DNA of 64,000 bases from Neptunomonas phycophila. Lineage in GTDB: Bacteria; Pseudomonadota; Gammaproteobacteria; Pseudomonadales; Balneatricaceae. Shown here in pieces: positions 8,742 through 19,133 of this stretch. The position numbers and the translations under genes are program-made. The notes beneath the pieces are model-generated. The model did not search any database, was not told the DNA's origin, and saw only the letters and a program-made list of their open reading frames with translations. The stretch is from NCBI RefSeq assembly GCF_001922575.1, contig NZ_MRCI01000001.1, forward strand, positions 2,356,001 through 2,420,000, read 5' to 3'. How positions within the stretch are numbered: the first letter of the stretch is position 1; every line of letters begins with the position of its first letter.

Positions 8742-9736
8742 AGCTCAGCCCTCTCCGCTAACATCAAATCGTTTTTCATTTGAGCCACCATATGACAGGC
8801 AACCTGACAATTACCCGATCGAGTAAAACCCGGTAACGCTTCACTACATATAGGGTTGGCATAATCGCAACGCGGATTAAATGCACAGCCTGTCGGGATA
8901 TTTTGAAGAGCGGGCATGGCGCCACGAATCTGATTTAAATGCTGGCCGGGGATGGCCATTTGCGGTAATGCATTCATCAAACCTTGAGTATAGGGATGCT
9001 GTGCATCATTGATAATTTCTTTGGTTGGCCCTTGCTCAATCACGCGTCCGGCATACATTACCAACATGTGTTGAGTAACCTGAGAAACCACACCCAAATC
9101 ATGTGTAATTAAGATTAATGCCACACTATGCTGCTCACACAAATCTAACATGAGTTCCATAATTTCGGCCTGAATGGTTACATCCAATGCCGTTGTAGGC
9201 TCATCGGCAATGATGATATCCGGATCAAGTAATAAAGCGATTGCTATAACAATCCGTTGACGCATCCCGCCTGACAATTCATGCGGATATTGATCCAGCC
9301 TTTTATCAGGCGAAGGGATTTGGACTTGCTGTAGCTTTTGTAATGCAATACGACGCGCATCGCGTGATGATATTCGACGATGAGCTTTTAAGCATTCAAC
9401 CATCTGGTCGCCTATTGTTAAGACAGGGTTGAGAGTCATCATCGGGTCTTGGAAAATCATTGATATTCGATTACCCCTGATTTTTCGCAAGGCGGCGGCC
9501 GACATGCTTGGGAGATTATTTCCCTCAAACATAACCTGACCACCCGCAATATAACCGGGCTGCGCGATCAAGTTTAAAATAGAGAACCCTAAAACCGATT
9601 TACCCGCTCCAGATTCCCCCACAATGCCTAAACGCTGACCACGATCGAGAGTAAAATTAATATCGTTTAACGCGGTTACGGTGCCACTTCGTAGCCCAAA
9701 ACACACCTCAAGATTTTTGACTTCTAATAACGCCAT
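8738..9736 (-). CDS. dppD: Peptide ABC transporter ATP-binding subunit DppD-like
   Basis: 332 residues when started at the ATG at 9736 (MALLEVKNLEV). That ATG has an AAGGGG ribosome site 7-8 nt upstream. A longer frame to 9775 adds only an unlikely 13-residue tail. Walker A GESGAGKS is at ~40-47, signature LSGGMRQRIVIAIAL, Walker B DIIIADEPTTALD, then the C-terminal Cys-containing OppD/DppD extension (GCAFNPRCDYANPIC). It pairs with DppF as the heterodimeric ATPase of the dipeptide/oligopeptide importer. It is 4 bp downstream of dppC and overlaps dppF. Confidence 0.9.
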   Translation of the reverse strand: MALLEVKNLEVCFGLRSGTVTALNDINFTLDRGQRLGIVGESGAGKSVLGFSILNLIAQPGYIAGGQVMFEGNNLPSMSAAALRKIRGNRISMIFQDPMMTLNPVLTIGDQMVECLKAHRRISSRDARRIALQKLQQVQIPSPDKRLDQYPHELSGGMRQRIVIAIALLLDPDIIIADEPTTALDVTIQAEIMELMLDLCEQHSVALILITHDLGVVSQVTQHMLVMYAGRVIEQGPTKEIINDAQHPYTQGLMNALPQMAIPGQHLNQIRGAMPALQNIPTGCAFNPRCDYANPICSEALPGFTRSGNCQVACHMVAQMKNDLMLAERAEL

Positions 9737-9740
9737 GTCA

Positions 9741-10694
9741 CTACCCCTTGTACAATTTAGGGTTAAGCACATCACGCAGCCAATCCCCCAGCAGGTTCAT
9801 CACTAGCACTAATGCAATTAGCACCAATCCAGGAATCACAGTGATCCACCAAACACCTGAAAAAATATACTCAAAACCGCTGGCTATTAATGAGCCCAAT
9901 GACGGTTGAGTCACCGGCATACCCAGCCCCAAGAAAGACAAAGAGGCCTCCGAAATAATGGCATTGGCGACTTGAACAGTCGAAATCACAAGAATAGGAG
10001 ATAAGGTATTGGGCAATATATGCCTAAACATAATGCGTATCTGTCCAAAACCCATTACGCGAGCCGCATCGACGTACTCCTTACGTTTTTCAGCTAATAC
10101 AGAAGCTCTAATAGTCCGTGCGTATTGCGGCCATTCAGCAATACCTATCACCAAAATTAACATGAGCATGGCTAAACGCTGATAAAGCTCTGTTCCAAAC
10201 GACGCTTGAAAAACAGCCAGTACGATAATGGCAACCATCATGGTAGAAAACGACAGTTGGATATCCGCCATACGCATTAAAAAGCTGTCAATTCGCCCCC
10301 CTACATAGCCAGCTAACAAGCCGATAACAATACCTAAGGTGGCTTGCAATAAAACAGCGCACAAACCAATCAATAAGGACACTCGTGTACCGTAAAGAAT
10401 GGTCGACAACATATCCCTACCTTGAGCATCTGTCCCTAAAAGAAAGCGACCATCCGCTCCGTCCTGCCAAACAGGAGGTAGCTCTGAGTCCATAATGTCG
10501 ATAGTTGACGGATCATAAGGGTTAAAGGGTGAAATAAGTGGCGCTAATAAAGCCACCAGCACATACAGTGTAAACAGTATTAAACTGACCTGTGCGATAC
10601 GATCAGTTTTAAAACTATGGAAAAGATGAGATTCACGAAAACGCTGCCAACGGCTTGGTTGCTCAACTGTGCCATCAAAAAGAGAATCAGCCAT
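9741..10694 (-). CDS. dppC: Peptide ABC transporter permease DppC-like
   Basis: 317 residues from the ATG at 10694 (MADSLFDG); another ATG two codons upstream is equally open. Several hydrophobic spans, the N-terminal OppC-type segment (LLAPLISPFNPYDP) and the LGTDAQGRDMLSTILYGTRVSL motif identify the DppC/OppC permease. The EAA-like coupling loop is in EYVDAARVMGFGQIRIMFRHI. Its start overlaps the end of dppB by 8 bp. It forms the membrane channel with DppB. Confidence 0.9.
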   Translation of the reverse strand: MADSLFDGTVEQPSRWQRFRESHLFHSFKTDRIAQVSLILFTLYVLVALLAPLISPFNPYDPSTIDIMDSELPPVWQDGADGRFLLGTDAQGRDMLSTILYGTRVSLLIGLCAVLLQATLGIVIGLLAGYVGGRIDSFLMRMADIQLSFSTMMVAIIVLAVFQASFGTELYQRLAMLMLILVIGIAEWPQYARTIRASVLAEKRKEYVDAARVMGFGQIRIMFRHILPNTLSPILVISTVQVANAIISEASLSFLGLGMPVTQPSLGSLIASGFEYIFSGVWWITVIPGLVLIALVLVMNLLGDWLRDVLNPKLYKG

Positions 10695-11670
10695 GTGCAT
10701 TACCTGCTAATTTAACAGTGGGGTTAACAAGCCCGTAAATTAGATCGACTACGGTATTAGTGACTACAAAAATGCCGCCAACTACGATGAGATAAGCCAC
10801 GATCAACGGTGTATCTACCCGGTTTACCGCTTCCAAAAATAAGAACCCCATTCCCGGCCACTGGAAAACCGTCTCGGTTAATATCGTGTAGGCAACCATC
10901 GTTCCTATTTGCACGCCTCCCACCGTAATCACGGGAAGCATAGTGTTTTTAAGAGCGTGTACAAAATAGATACGCCAAGGGGAAATCCCTTTTGCCCATG
11001 CAAATTTCACATACTCTGATTGCAACACTTCCATCATTTCCGACCGAATTAGCCGGATAAATAATGGCAGCATGATAGATGCCAGTGTGAAACTCGGTAA
11101 GATCAGGTGCATCAGACCGTCAGCTGTCAACAACCCCGTCTCCCAGCTACCCACAACAGAGGTCGTTTCACCCCGACCATAGGAGGGCATCCACCCCAGC
11201 TCAATTGAAAAGACGTAAATAAGACCGATAGCTGTCAGGAATACAGGAACGGAGATCCCTATTGTACTCAGCCCCATAATGGCCCGAGACAACCAGCTTT
11301 TAGGACGGATGGCGGCATAAACACCAGCAGGAACTGAAAATAAAACAATGATTAAGGTAGCACCAAACACTAATTCTAACGTGGCGGGTAACTTTTTAAG
11401 GATGACTTCTAGTGCTGGCTCTTTAAAGAAATAGGAGTTACCTAAATCTCCCTGAATAGCTTTTTTTGCAAAGCGTGCATATTGAATTAAAAATGGGTCA
11501 TTCAGCCCCATCTCCTCACGCAATGCTTGGCGCTGCTCTTCTGTTACACGCTGCCCAACCAATTCACGTAAAGGGTCGCCGAGGTTCTCTTGTATAGAAA
11601 AGCTAATCAGGCTAATAACAAACATCACAACTATAGCCTGAAAAAAACGCTTTATAAAAAATGCAATCAT
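10687..11670 (-). CDS. dppB: Peptide ABC transporter permease DppB-like
   Basis: 327 residues from the ATG at 11670. That start, MIAFFIKRFFQAIVVMFVIS, places the first membrane span at the N terminus as in other DppB proteins. The frame extends upstream another 22 codons without support. OppB/DppB signatures are the LGDPLRELVGQ and LGLNDPFLIQYARF-like segments and the loop AWAKGISPWRIYFVHALKNT, which contacts the ATPases. It lies about 90 bp downstream of dppA. Confidence 0.9.
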   Translation of the reverse strand: MIAFFIKRFFQAIVVMFVISLISFSIQENLGDPLRELVGQRVTEEQRQALREEMGLNDPFLIQYARFAKKAIQGDLGNSYFFKEPALEVILKKLPATLELVFGATLIIVLFSVPAGVYAAIRPKSWLSRAIMGLSTIGISVPVFLTAIGLIYVFSIELGWMPSYGRGETTSVVGSWETGLLTADGLMHLILPSFTLASIMLPLFIRLIRSEMMEVLQSEYVKFAWAKGISPWRIYFVHALKNTMLPVITVGGVQIGTMVAYTILTETVFQWPGMGFLFLEAVNRVDTPLIVAYLIVVGGIFVVTNTVVDLIYGLVNPTVKLAGNAHG

Positions 11671-11758
11671 GGGCAAAGTCCAATCATCAGAACAAACAAC
11701 GAACAAGCCACTTGATACTCCCCCTTCTTGTATCAAGCGGCTTGACTCAATAGGAGGA

Positions 11759-13312
11759 TTACTCCTCGACGACTAGGTCACCCAAGTACGGGAAGTTAAG
11801 CACGTTGACAACCGCTTCGGCCTCTACGCCCTTACGTGCTCCCCAGCTTAAATTTTGCCAGTGCAAAGGGACAAATCCAGCGTCATCGTATACTGCTTTT
11901 TCCATCGATTGCATAAGTGCGGCACGTTTTTCGGTATCAGTCTCGCTATTAGCTTCTACCATCATTTTATCAACAGCAGGGTTGCAGTAGTTGCCACTGT
12001 TGTATTGCCCCATACCGGTTTCTGTATTAGGACATGCCGACAAGAACTCAAAAAAGTTATTGGTATCTTCTGTGTCTGAGTGCCAACCAATCATCATGAT
12101 ATCCGCCGAACGCTTATCAAATTCTGGCCAGTATTGAGCTTTAGGAATAGTTTTCAGATCCACTTTAATATTGATCCGAGCCAGCATGGATGCCGCCGCT
12201 TGCGCAATTTTTTCATCGTTCACATAACGGTTGTTAGGTGCCATCATGGTGATGCTAAAACCATCCTCATAACCAGCTTCTTTCATTAGCTGTTTAGCTT
12301 TTTCAAGATCGTAACGCGGCGTTAAGGACTCGTTGTGTCCCAGGTAACCGGCAGGTGAAAACTGAGCGGCTGGGGTCGCAAACCCTTTCATTATTTTATC
12401 AACAATGCCTTGTTGGTTAATGGCATAGTTAATGGCCATGCGTACTTTAGGGTTTTTGAAAGCTTCGACGCGTTCACCGTTCAATTGCAAGGTAATGATC
12501 CGCGTGCCACTCATCGTAACCAGCTCGACATTTTCGTTCTTTTTAATGCGCTCATGATCACTCGGCGGAACAGGTGCAATAAAATCAACGTCACCCGATA
12601 GCAACGCGGCTACGCGTGTAGGCCCTTCTTTGATGGGTGTTAATGTAATGTTATCCACATTGCCCGGCGAAGTAGTATCCCAGTAGTTAGGATTACGCTT
12701 AAACTCGACGCGCACACCCTGCTCTCGATAATCAACAGTAAACGGGCCGGTTCCAGAAATATGACGAGAAGCAAAGCTATCTCCGTGCTTTACCATGGCA
12801 TCTTTAGGGTTACCATTTTCATCCGTGCCGGAAAAGAACTCACTATCCATTGGGAAAATGTATGTCATATTATTGAGCATGAGTGGAAACGGTGCCTTGG
12901 TAACCATATCCACCGTGTAATCATCAATCATCACCGCTTCTTTGAACGGCGAAAAAATCCCTTTAAAGTCAGGTGATTCTTGTAAACGTTTAAAGGTAAA
13001 CACGACATCTTTAGCAGTGAAGTCATTACCTGAATGGAATTTCACACCTTTTCGAAGGTGGAAGCGCATGGTGTTTTCATCAATCCGCTCCCACTTCTCA
13101 GCCAAGCGGGGTTCAAATTCCAGATCTTGTGTCCATCGCACCAGAGGGTCGTACGTCATATGTGACAGCTGGATAGTACCACCTGACAACTGCTCATAAG
13201 GATCCAAAGAAACTGGATCAGCATCGTACGCCATTTTTAATGAAGCCGCTTGCGCGCCCATTACACTCAGCGCTAAAACAGCACTGCTTAAAAACGATAG
13301 TGTTCTTTTCAT
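11759..13312 (-). CDS. dppA: Peptide ABC transporter solute-binding protein DppA-like
   Basis: 517 residues. The signal peptide (MKRTLSFLSSAVLALSVMGAQA) has an AxA-type cleavage site near residue 22. The mature protein starts SLKMAYDADPVSLDPY, followed by the SBP family 5 signature region (LAEKWERIDENTMRFHLRKG with GVKFHSGNDFTAKDV). It binds peptides, or another family-5 ligand, in the periplasm and delivers them to DppBC. The family also includes glutathione, nickel and opine binders, so 'dipeptide' is inferred from the co-linear carboxypeptidase and prolidase genes. It is the first gene of the minus-strand operon. The leader upstream holds an unusual inverted repeat (13395-13456). Confidence 0.88.
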   Translation of the reverse strand: MKRTLSFLSSAVLALSVMGAQAASLKMAYDADPVSLDPYEQLSGGTIQLSHMTYDPLVRWTQDLEFEPRLAEKWERIDENTMRFHLRKGVKFHSGNDFTAKDVVFTFKRLQESPDFKGIFSPFKEAVMIDDYTVDMVTKAPFPLMLNNMTYIFPMDSEFFSGTDENGNPKDAMVKHGDSFASRHISGTGPFTVDYREQGVRVEFKRNPNYWDTTSPGNVDNITLTPIKEGPTRVAALLSGDVDFIAPVPPSDHERIKKNENVELVTMSGTRIITLQLNGERVEAFKNPKVRMAINYAINQQGIVDKIMKGFATPAAQFSPAGYLGHNESLTPRYDLEKAKQLMKEAGYEDGFSITMMAPNNRYVNDEKIAQAAASMLARINIKVDLKTIPKAQYWPEFDKRSADIMMIGWHSDTEDTNNFFEFLSACPNTETGMGQYNSGNYCNPAVDKMMVEANSETDTEKRAALMQSMEKAVYDDAGFVPLHWQNLSWGARKGVEAEAVVNVLNFPYLGDLVVEE

Positions 13313-13394
13313 TATTCAGTCCCTTAGCAATTAACAGGTTCATCTGTTTCGCTATTAAGACTACTCAGACCACCAAACAGGGACAATTTAAATT

Positions 13395-13456
13395 CCTTTG
13401 GTAGCTATACGCTAAACGCATGACCATTATTGTGCATTAAGCGCACCTACCAAAGG
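13395..13456 (-). ncRNA. Candidate structured leader ahead of dppA
   Basis: On the minus strand CCTTTGGTAG (13447-13456) pairs perfectly with CTACCAAAGG (13395-13404). The 42 nt between can fold into two short hairpins, GTGC-loop-GCAC and ATGCG-loop-CGTAT (one G-T pair). Together they make a three-way junction roughly 80 nt ahead of the dppA start codon. It could be a regulatory RNA leader, a pair of DNA operator half-sites, or a T-less terminator of the upstream VOC gene. I do not recognise it as a named riboswitch. Confidence 0.35.
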
Positions 13457-13477
13457 CCTACATTTAAACGGCTAGTT

Positions 13478-13903
13478 TTACTTTGCAAATAATTGGCTCA
13501 TATCTTTAAACGCTTTAAACTCAAGTGCATTGCCACATGGATCCAATAAAAACATCGTCGCTTGCTCGCCGACTTGTCCTTTGAATCGAATATAAGGTTC
13601 AATTACAAACGGTGTATCCAGCGATTTTAACCGTTCGGCGAGTGCCTCCCACTGATCCCACTTTAATACCACACCAAAATGAGGCACGGGTACATCATGA
13701 CCATCAACTGGGTTAGTTACCGCCTCTTCTTGCGAAAGGGTTTTTGGGTGGTGATGGATAACGAGTTGATGACCATAGAAGTTAAAATCAACCCACGTTT
13801 CACATGATCGACCTTCTTCTAAGCCAAAAACCTCTCGATAAAAAGCACGCGCTAAGGGCACATCAAATACAGGAATCGCTAGATGAAAAGGCTGTATGCT
13901 CAT
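13478..13903 (-). CDS. VOC-family (glyoxalase/dioxygenase fold) protein
   Basis: 141 residues with two beta-alpha-beta-beta-beta modules. The metal-ligand pattern is typical: H7 in [10 protein letters not shown], a histidine in HFGVVLKW and a glutamate in [12 protein letters not shown] proteins include glyoxalase I, extradiol dioxygenases and fosfomycin-resistance enzymes. The length and the sequence [16 protein letters not shown] suggest the glyoxalase/bleomycin-resistance type with unassigned substrate. It stands alone between the TRAP-binding-protein gene and the dpp operon. A short palindrome (ACTGTACAGT, 13969-13978) lies about 66 bp before its start. Confidence 0.8.
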   Translation of the reverse strand: MSIQPFHLAIPVFDVPLARAFYREVFGLEEGRSCETWVDFNFYGHQLVIHHHPKTLSQEEAVTNPVDGHDVPVPHFGVVLKWDQWEALAERLKSLDTPFVIEPYIRFKGQVGEQATMFLLDPCGNALEFKAFKDMSQLFAK

Positions 13904-13968
13904 ATTATTAGCTCTCTTTTATATGTGATTAGAAAACAGATTAAGTAATACGATACTTTTCTAAGATT

Positions 13969-13978
13969 ACTGTACAGT
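13969..13978. promoter_or_regulatory. Short palindrome upstream of the VOC gene
   Basis: ACTGTACAGT is a perfect 10-bp palindrome about 66 bp before the VOC start codon. It could be an operator. It is too short to assign, and the spacing does not fit a LexA box. Confidence 0.2.
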
Positions 13979-14076
13979 TTTTTTTATGAATGTCGCTACC
14001 GTTAGGCAGTAGCTTGTTTGCGGTGCTTAACTTGAGTAGTTACAATTTTTCTTGTTATACCTATCACCACTAAATT

Positions 14077-15090
14077 CTACGCAGCACAGCTCTCTTTAAA
14101 CTCAAGCGCTTTCTCATACACCCTACCAGCTTCTAGATGTTGGGTATTCACCGTCTCTAAATACCCCCTGACTACTTGGTCTAATACAGGCTTCCATTCT
14201 GGATTTTCAGCCAGTCCACTGATTGTATTAATGGTGTGTCCTTTTTCTAAGGCTTCAGCGCGGCCAGCGGCATCAAGGTTATCCAGCTTTTGTCCCATAA
14301 TTCGGGCCCACTCCATACCACTATTTTCATCAATGACTGTTTGAAGATGATTCGGCAATCGAGCATAAGACTCGGTATTCATTGTGGTAATAAATGAAAG
14401 TGTATAAAGCGCAAGCTCAGTATGCGTATCCAGCTGTTCATTCAAGCGAAAATCCTTCATAGCCTGCCACGGAAATGCTACACCATCTATGACTTTGCGT
14501 TGAGCGGCTGTATAAGTTTCAGGAGCTGGCATGCCAACCGGCTGCGCGCCTAGTTTAGCGAGGGCTTGCGCTACCACTGTTGTCGCACGCCTGATGCGCA
14601 AACCATTAAGATCTTCAGGTGATAAAATATTTTTCCCGTTTGTATGTATATGCCCAGGTCCATGTGCAAAAAAGAAAAGTGGGTGCGTATCCTGATATTC
14701 ACTACTAATTAGCTTTTCATCATAAAGCTTTTGCAAAACACAGCTGGCATTTTCGGCCGTTTCCACGATCCCTGGCAGCTCAATGATTTGAGTTACAGGA
14801 AAGCGCCCAGCCATATAGCCTTGCGCCGTGATGGTTATATCTACAATTCCGCTTGCTGCTGCCGAATAACTGCGCGCCGCTTTGGCTAGTGTTTGAGCGG
14901 GGTATATATCAATGACTAATTCACCACTAGACGCTGTCTTAATAGTTTCAGCCCAGTCATTAATAACTTGATCGACACTTGAACCTGCAGGCCAAAAGTG
15001 GCCAAGACGTAATTTATAAACATCAGCATAGGTATTCGCTGCCATTGCCATGCTTAGCAGCATGACAAAAAAAACTTTCATAAATTTCAT
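14077..15090 (-). CDS. TRAP-transporter solute-binding protein (DctP family)
   Basis: 337 residues with a signal peptide (KVFFVMLLSMAMAANTYA). The mature DctP-family fold is shown by LRLGHFWPAGSSVDQVINDW near the N terminus. The LNGLRIRRATTVVAQALAKLG region contains the arginine that usually binds a carboxylate ligand. TRAP binding proteins deliver organic acids to a DctQ/DctM permease, but neither subunit is encoded nearby. It is 60 bp downstream of the Rieske oxygenase gene on the same strand and probably shares its promoter, so the ligand may be the oxygenase substrate or a related aromatic or carboxylic acid. That is inference. Confidence 0.87.
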   Translation of the reverse strand: MKFMKVFFVMLLSMAMAANTYADVYKLRLGHFWPAGSSVDQVINDWAETIKTASSGELVIDIYPAQTLAKAARSYSAAASGIVDITITAQGYMAGRFPVTQIIELPGIVETAENASCVLQKLYDEKLISSEYQDTHPLFFFAHGPGHIHTNGKNILSPEDLNGLRIRRATTVVAQALAKLGAQPVGMPAPETYTAAQRKVIDGVAFPWQAMKDFRLNEQLDTHTELALYTLSFITTMNTESYARLPNHLQTVIDENSGMEWARIMGQKLDNLDAAGRAEALEKGHTINTISGLAENPEWKPVLDQVVRGYLETVNTQHLEAGRVYEKALEFKESCAA

Positions 15091-15150
15091 GACTTCATCC
15101 TTGTTATTGATATTTAAAGATGGTGATTATCAGCTAGAGCAACGATGCAC

Positions 15151-16224
15151 TTACGAGGATTTCATACTCTCTATAATCCTTCTAGCTTTGTTAGCAGCTA
15201 CATCAACATGAATATCAATCATTGGCTTCCCTTCGAAACGCTTCATGTTTGCATATTGCGCTTCTATAACAACTTTATCCTCATCAAAAGTTAAAGCGGT
15301 TTGCTCAATAACTTTTGCCTTTATGTCTTCAACATTATCAATAGGATTAGTCGCCATCGTCCAAAAGTAATGAGAACTAGTGGATGATTCTGGGGTGATG
15401 CAGTGAAGCCCTCGCATATGAAAACCGCCACGGTTAGGATCATCAACCGCATCGGTATTAACATCTACAGCCCCAGTCCAAATTTTTAGATGAGAAGGGC
15501 AAAATTCAATTTCTTGCCAACGATCAACCTTATCTTTAAATGGGTAAGCCGCTAAATATGTTGGCGGTGGATTCGAATTACGCATATACCGTTTAACACT
15601 GACAGTGTTCCCTTCACTGGTTACATTCATTTCAGCATTCATGTGTATTTTGGCATCCCCACCTATGGTATGAAGATGCACATACCCTAGGTGACTCAAA
15701 TCTAAGAGGTTATCGTGAATCAATTGGTAAGGCGCATCATAGTGATAGACATCTCCGTCATACACATACGTTTCGTCGTTATGAACCTCATACCTTGGCG
15801 GCTGGCTTAAAGGCTCTGAGTTTTCTTCAGCCCCAAACCAAACCCACACCAGAGCATCTTGTTCTTTAACATGATAAGACGAGACCCTCGCTTTAGAAGG
15901 CACTTTTTTTTGCCCGGGAACTTCAATACATTTTCCGGAACCGTCGTACAACAAACCGTGATACCCACAGCGTATTCCTTGTTCTTCAATGGTTCCAGAG
16001 GACAAGGGTAAATCCCGATGGCAACAACGATCTTCAAGCACATTAACCTGCCCATCTGGAGTCCTATAAATCACAATAGGCTTATCAAGCACCATTCGAG
16101 CAATAGGGACTGAGGACAACTCTTTACTTAAAGCAACCACATACCACATATCTAAAGGGTACGCAGAAACGCTATTTTCACGGCTGTCTCGAATTCCATC
16201 ATTCTTAAAATATCGTACTGTCAT
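15151..16224 (-). CDS. Rieske non-heme iron oxygenase, VanA-like
   Basis: 357 residues. The Rieske [2Fe-2S] site is C67-x-H69 and C86-x2-H89 (RCCHRDLPLS... IRCGYHG). The mononuclear iron site is N172-xx-D175-xx-H178-xxxx-H183 (DNLLDLSHLGYVH). Overall size and motif spacing match the vanillate O-demethylase oxygenase (VanA) and related demethylase group, which act on methoxy- or carboxy-aromatics or other small molecules with a separate reductase. No VanB-like reductase lies in the window, so electrons must come from elsewhere. It heads a small operon with the TRAP binding protein, is divergent from a MarR regulator, and has paired operators in its promoter. Confidence 0.88.
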   Translation of the reverse strand: MTVRYFKNDGIRDSRENSVSAYPLDMWYVVALSKELSSVPIARMVLDKPIVIYRTPDGQVNVLEDRCCHRDLPLSSGTIEEQGIRCGYHGLLYDGSGKCIEVPGQKKVPSKARVSSYHVKEQDALVWVWFGAEENSEPLSQPPRYEVHNDETYVYDGDVYHYDAPYQLIHDNLLDLSHLGYVHLHTIGGDAKIHMNAEMNVTSEGNTVSVKRYMRNSNPPPTYLAAYPFKDKVDRWQEIEFCPSHLKIWTGAVDVNTDAVDDPNRGGFHMRGLHCITPESSTSSHYFWTMATNPIDNVEDIKAKVIEQTALTFDEDKVVIEAQYANMKRFEGKPMIDIHVDVAANKARRIIESMKSS

Positions 16225-16281
16225 TATTAACCTCTTATTTTTATTTTCTAATTTGCACGCCCTAGTTTACGACTCAATACA

Positions 16282-16295
16282 GTTGACATATCAAC
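16282..16295. promoter_or_regulatory. Operator candidate 1 (MarR-type)
   Basis: GTTGA-CATA-TCAAC is an inverted repeat with the same half-site (GTTGA) as the larger palindrome 29 bp away (centre to centre). It overlaps the likely -10/+1 region of the Rieske gene promoter. Confidence 0.55.
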
Positions 16296-16323
16296 AATAC
16301 AAAAAATTAAGTTGACATGTCAA
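16294..16323 (-). promoter_or_regulatory. Sigma-70-type promoter for the Rieske operon
   Basis: On the minus strand there is a perfect -35 TTGACA (16318-16323), an 18-bp spacer and a -10 TATTGT (16294-16299, 4 of 6 consensus bases). Both elements lie within or next to the two palindromes, so a bound regulator would block RNA polymerase. Confidence 0.45.
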
Positions 16324-16329
16324 CTTAAT
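16306..16329. promoter_or_regulatory. Operator candidate 2 (perfect 24-bp palindrome)
   Basis: The left half ATTAAGTTGACA is followed directly by its exact reverse complement TGTCAACTTAAT. It covers the -35 of the Rieske promoter and lies 114 bp before the marR start. A perfect palindrome of this length in the gap between a MarR gene and a divergent catabolic gene is the expected form of a MarR operator. Confidence 0.65.
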
Positions 16330-16443
16330 CTACCAGCCTTTCATGCATACACCCTATAATCACTTAACCTTTAATTACTGTATTATGCTCAGTAATTGAC
16401 GGCTTTGTGCCTTATATGAAAACAGAACTGAGAAAGACTTTAG

Positions 16444-16935
16444 ATGCCAAATCACCCTGATGATGATAAGACCACCCAATTAGATCTGAAGGTCTATGTA
16501 CCCGCATTAGTAACATTTCTTGCCAATAAACTATCTAGCGGAGCTTCAAACTGTTACCGAAAGCATTTTAATATTGGTGTTGTCGAATGGAGAATATTGG
16601 CACTGCTAAGAGTTGAAAGAAGCATAACCGCAAATAGAATTTGCCAAGTGATAGGGCTTGATAAAGCCGCCGTAAGCCGTGCTCTGAAAAGTTTACATAA
16701 GAGAGAGCTGGTTTTGTTTGCCAAAGATGAACAAGACGGAAGATCAACAATCATCAGCTTAACAGCACATGGCGAAGAGCGTCATGACCAGGTACTTACG
16801 GTAGCTCTCAAACGTGAAGACCTGTTATTGGGTGACTTAACACCCGACGAAAAGTCCTCTTTGATCCATCTGCTTCAAAAGCTCAATGCGCGAGTTGAGG
16901 TAGTTAATGCTTATGTTCCTGAAGACAGTAACTGA
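16444..16935 (+). CDS. MarR-family transcriptional regulator
   Basis: 163 residues. The winged helix-turn-helix includes ANRICQVIGLDKAAVSRALK, then the wing LVLFAKDEQDGRSTIISLT with the conserved D-x-R-S/R element (DEQDGRS) typical of MarR. Helices at both ends form the dimer interface. It is divergent from the Rieske oxygenase/TRAP operon across a 219-bp gap containing two matching palindromes, so it is very likely the local regulator and probably autoregulated. Effector is presumably the substrate or an aromatic acid; this is inference. It ends just before the groEL terminator. Confidence 0.87.
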   Translation: MPNHPDDDKTTQLDLKVYVPALVTFLANKLSSGASNCYRKHFNIGVVEWRILALLRVERSITANRICQVIGLDKAAVSRALKSLHKRELVLFAKDEQDGRSTIISLTAHGEERHDQVLTVALKREDLLLGDLTPDEKSSLIHLLQKLNARVEVVNAYVPEDSN

Positions 16936-16962
16936 TACATGATTGTTTTTTCTTTTAGACAA

Positions 16963-16995
16963 TAAAAAGCCCGCAAAGCACAGAGCTTGCGGGCT
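16963..16995 (-). terminator. Rho-independent terminator of groEL
   Basis: AGCCCGCAA (16968-16976) and TTGCGGGCT (16987-16995) form a 9-bp GC-rich stem. Read on the minus strand it is followed by TTTTTATT, about 50 nt after the groEL stop. Confidence 0.8.
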
Positions 16996-17044
16996 AGATT
17001 CTGATAAAAACCTAAAAGGCTTTTACCATCGCGGGAAAAGGCGC

Positions 17045-18712
<1,668 letters not shown>

Positions 18713-18754
18713 TTAATTCTGGTTAATCGCAAGAAGACATTAAAAAGATGTCAA

Positions 18755-19048
18755 TTAGCCTTCTAGTACCGCGAAAATCTCACTTTCGTTCATGATCAGT
18801 AGCTCTTCGCCGTCAACTTTAACGACGTTTGAACCTGCGTACTGACCGAACAGAACTTTATCTCCAACTTTTACAGCCAACGGGTGGACTTCACCGTTGT
18901 TAAGAACACGACCTTGGCCAACAGCAACAATTTCACCTTCATTAGGTTTTTCAGCAGCCGAACCTGGCAGCAAGATGCCCCCTGCAGTTGTTTTTTCTTG
19001 TTCACTGCGGCGAACGACTACACGATCGTGAAGTGGACGAATTTTCAT
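18755..19048 (-). CDS. groES: Co-chaperonin GroES
   Basis: 97 residues starting at the ATG at 19048 ([14 protein letters not shown]), which has AGGAGA 8 nt upstream. A longer frame to 19075 is not needed. The mobile loop ([21 protein letters not shown]) and roof segment are intact. It caps GroEL. It is 63 bp upstream of groEL and directly downstream of a heat-shock promoter. Confidence 0.97.
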   Translation of the reverse strand: MKIRPLHDRVVVRRSEQEKTTAGGILLPGSAAEKPNEGEIVAVGQGRVLNNGEVHPLAVKVGDKVLFGQYAGSNVVKVDGEELLIMNESEIFAVLEG

Positions 19049-19133
19049 CTGATCTATCTCCTGATGGTTGATCAAAAGGCATAAGCTAATGATATGTCAA
19101 TGGCCGTAACCATCTGGTTACCGGTTGAAAGCT

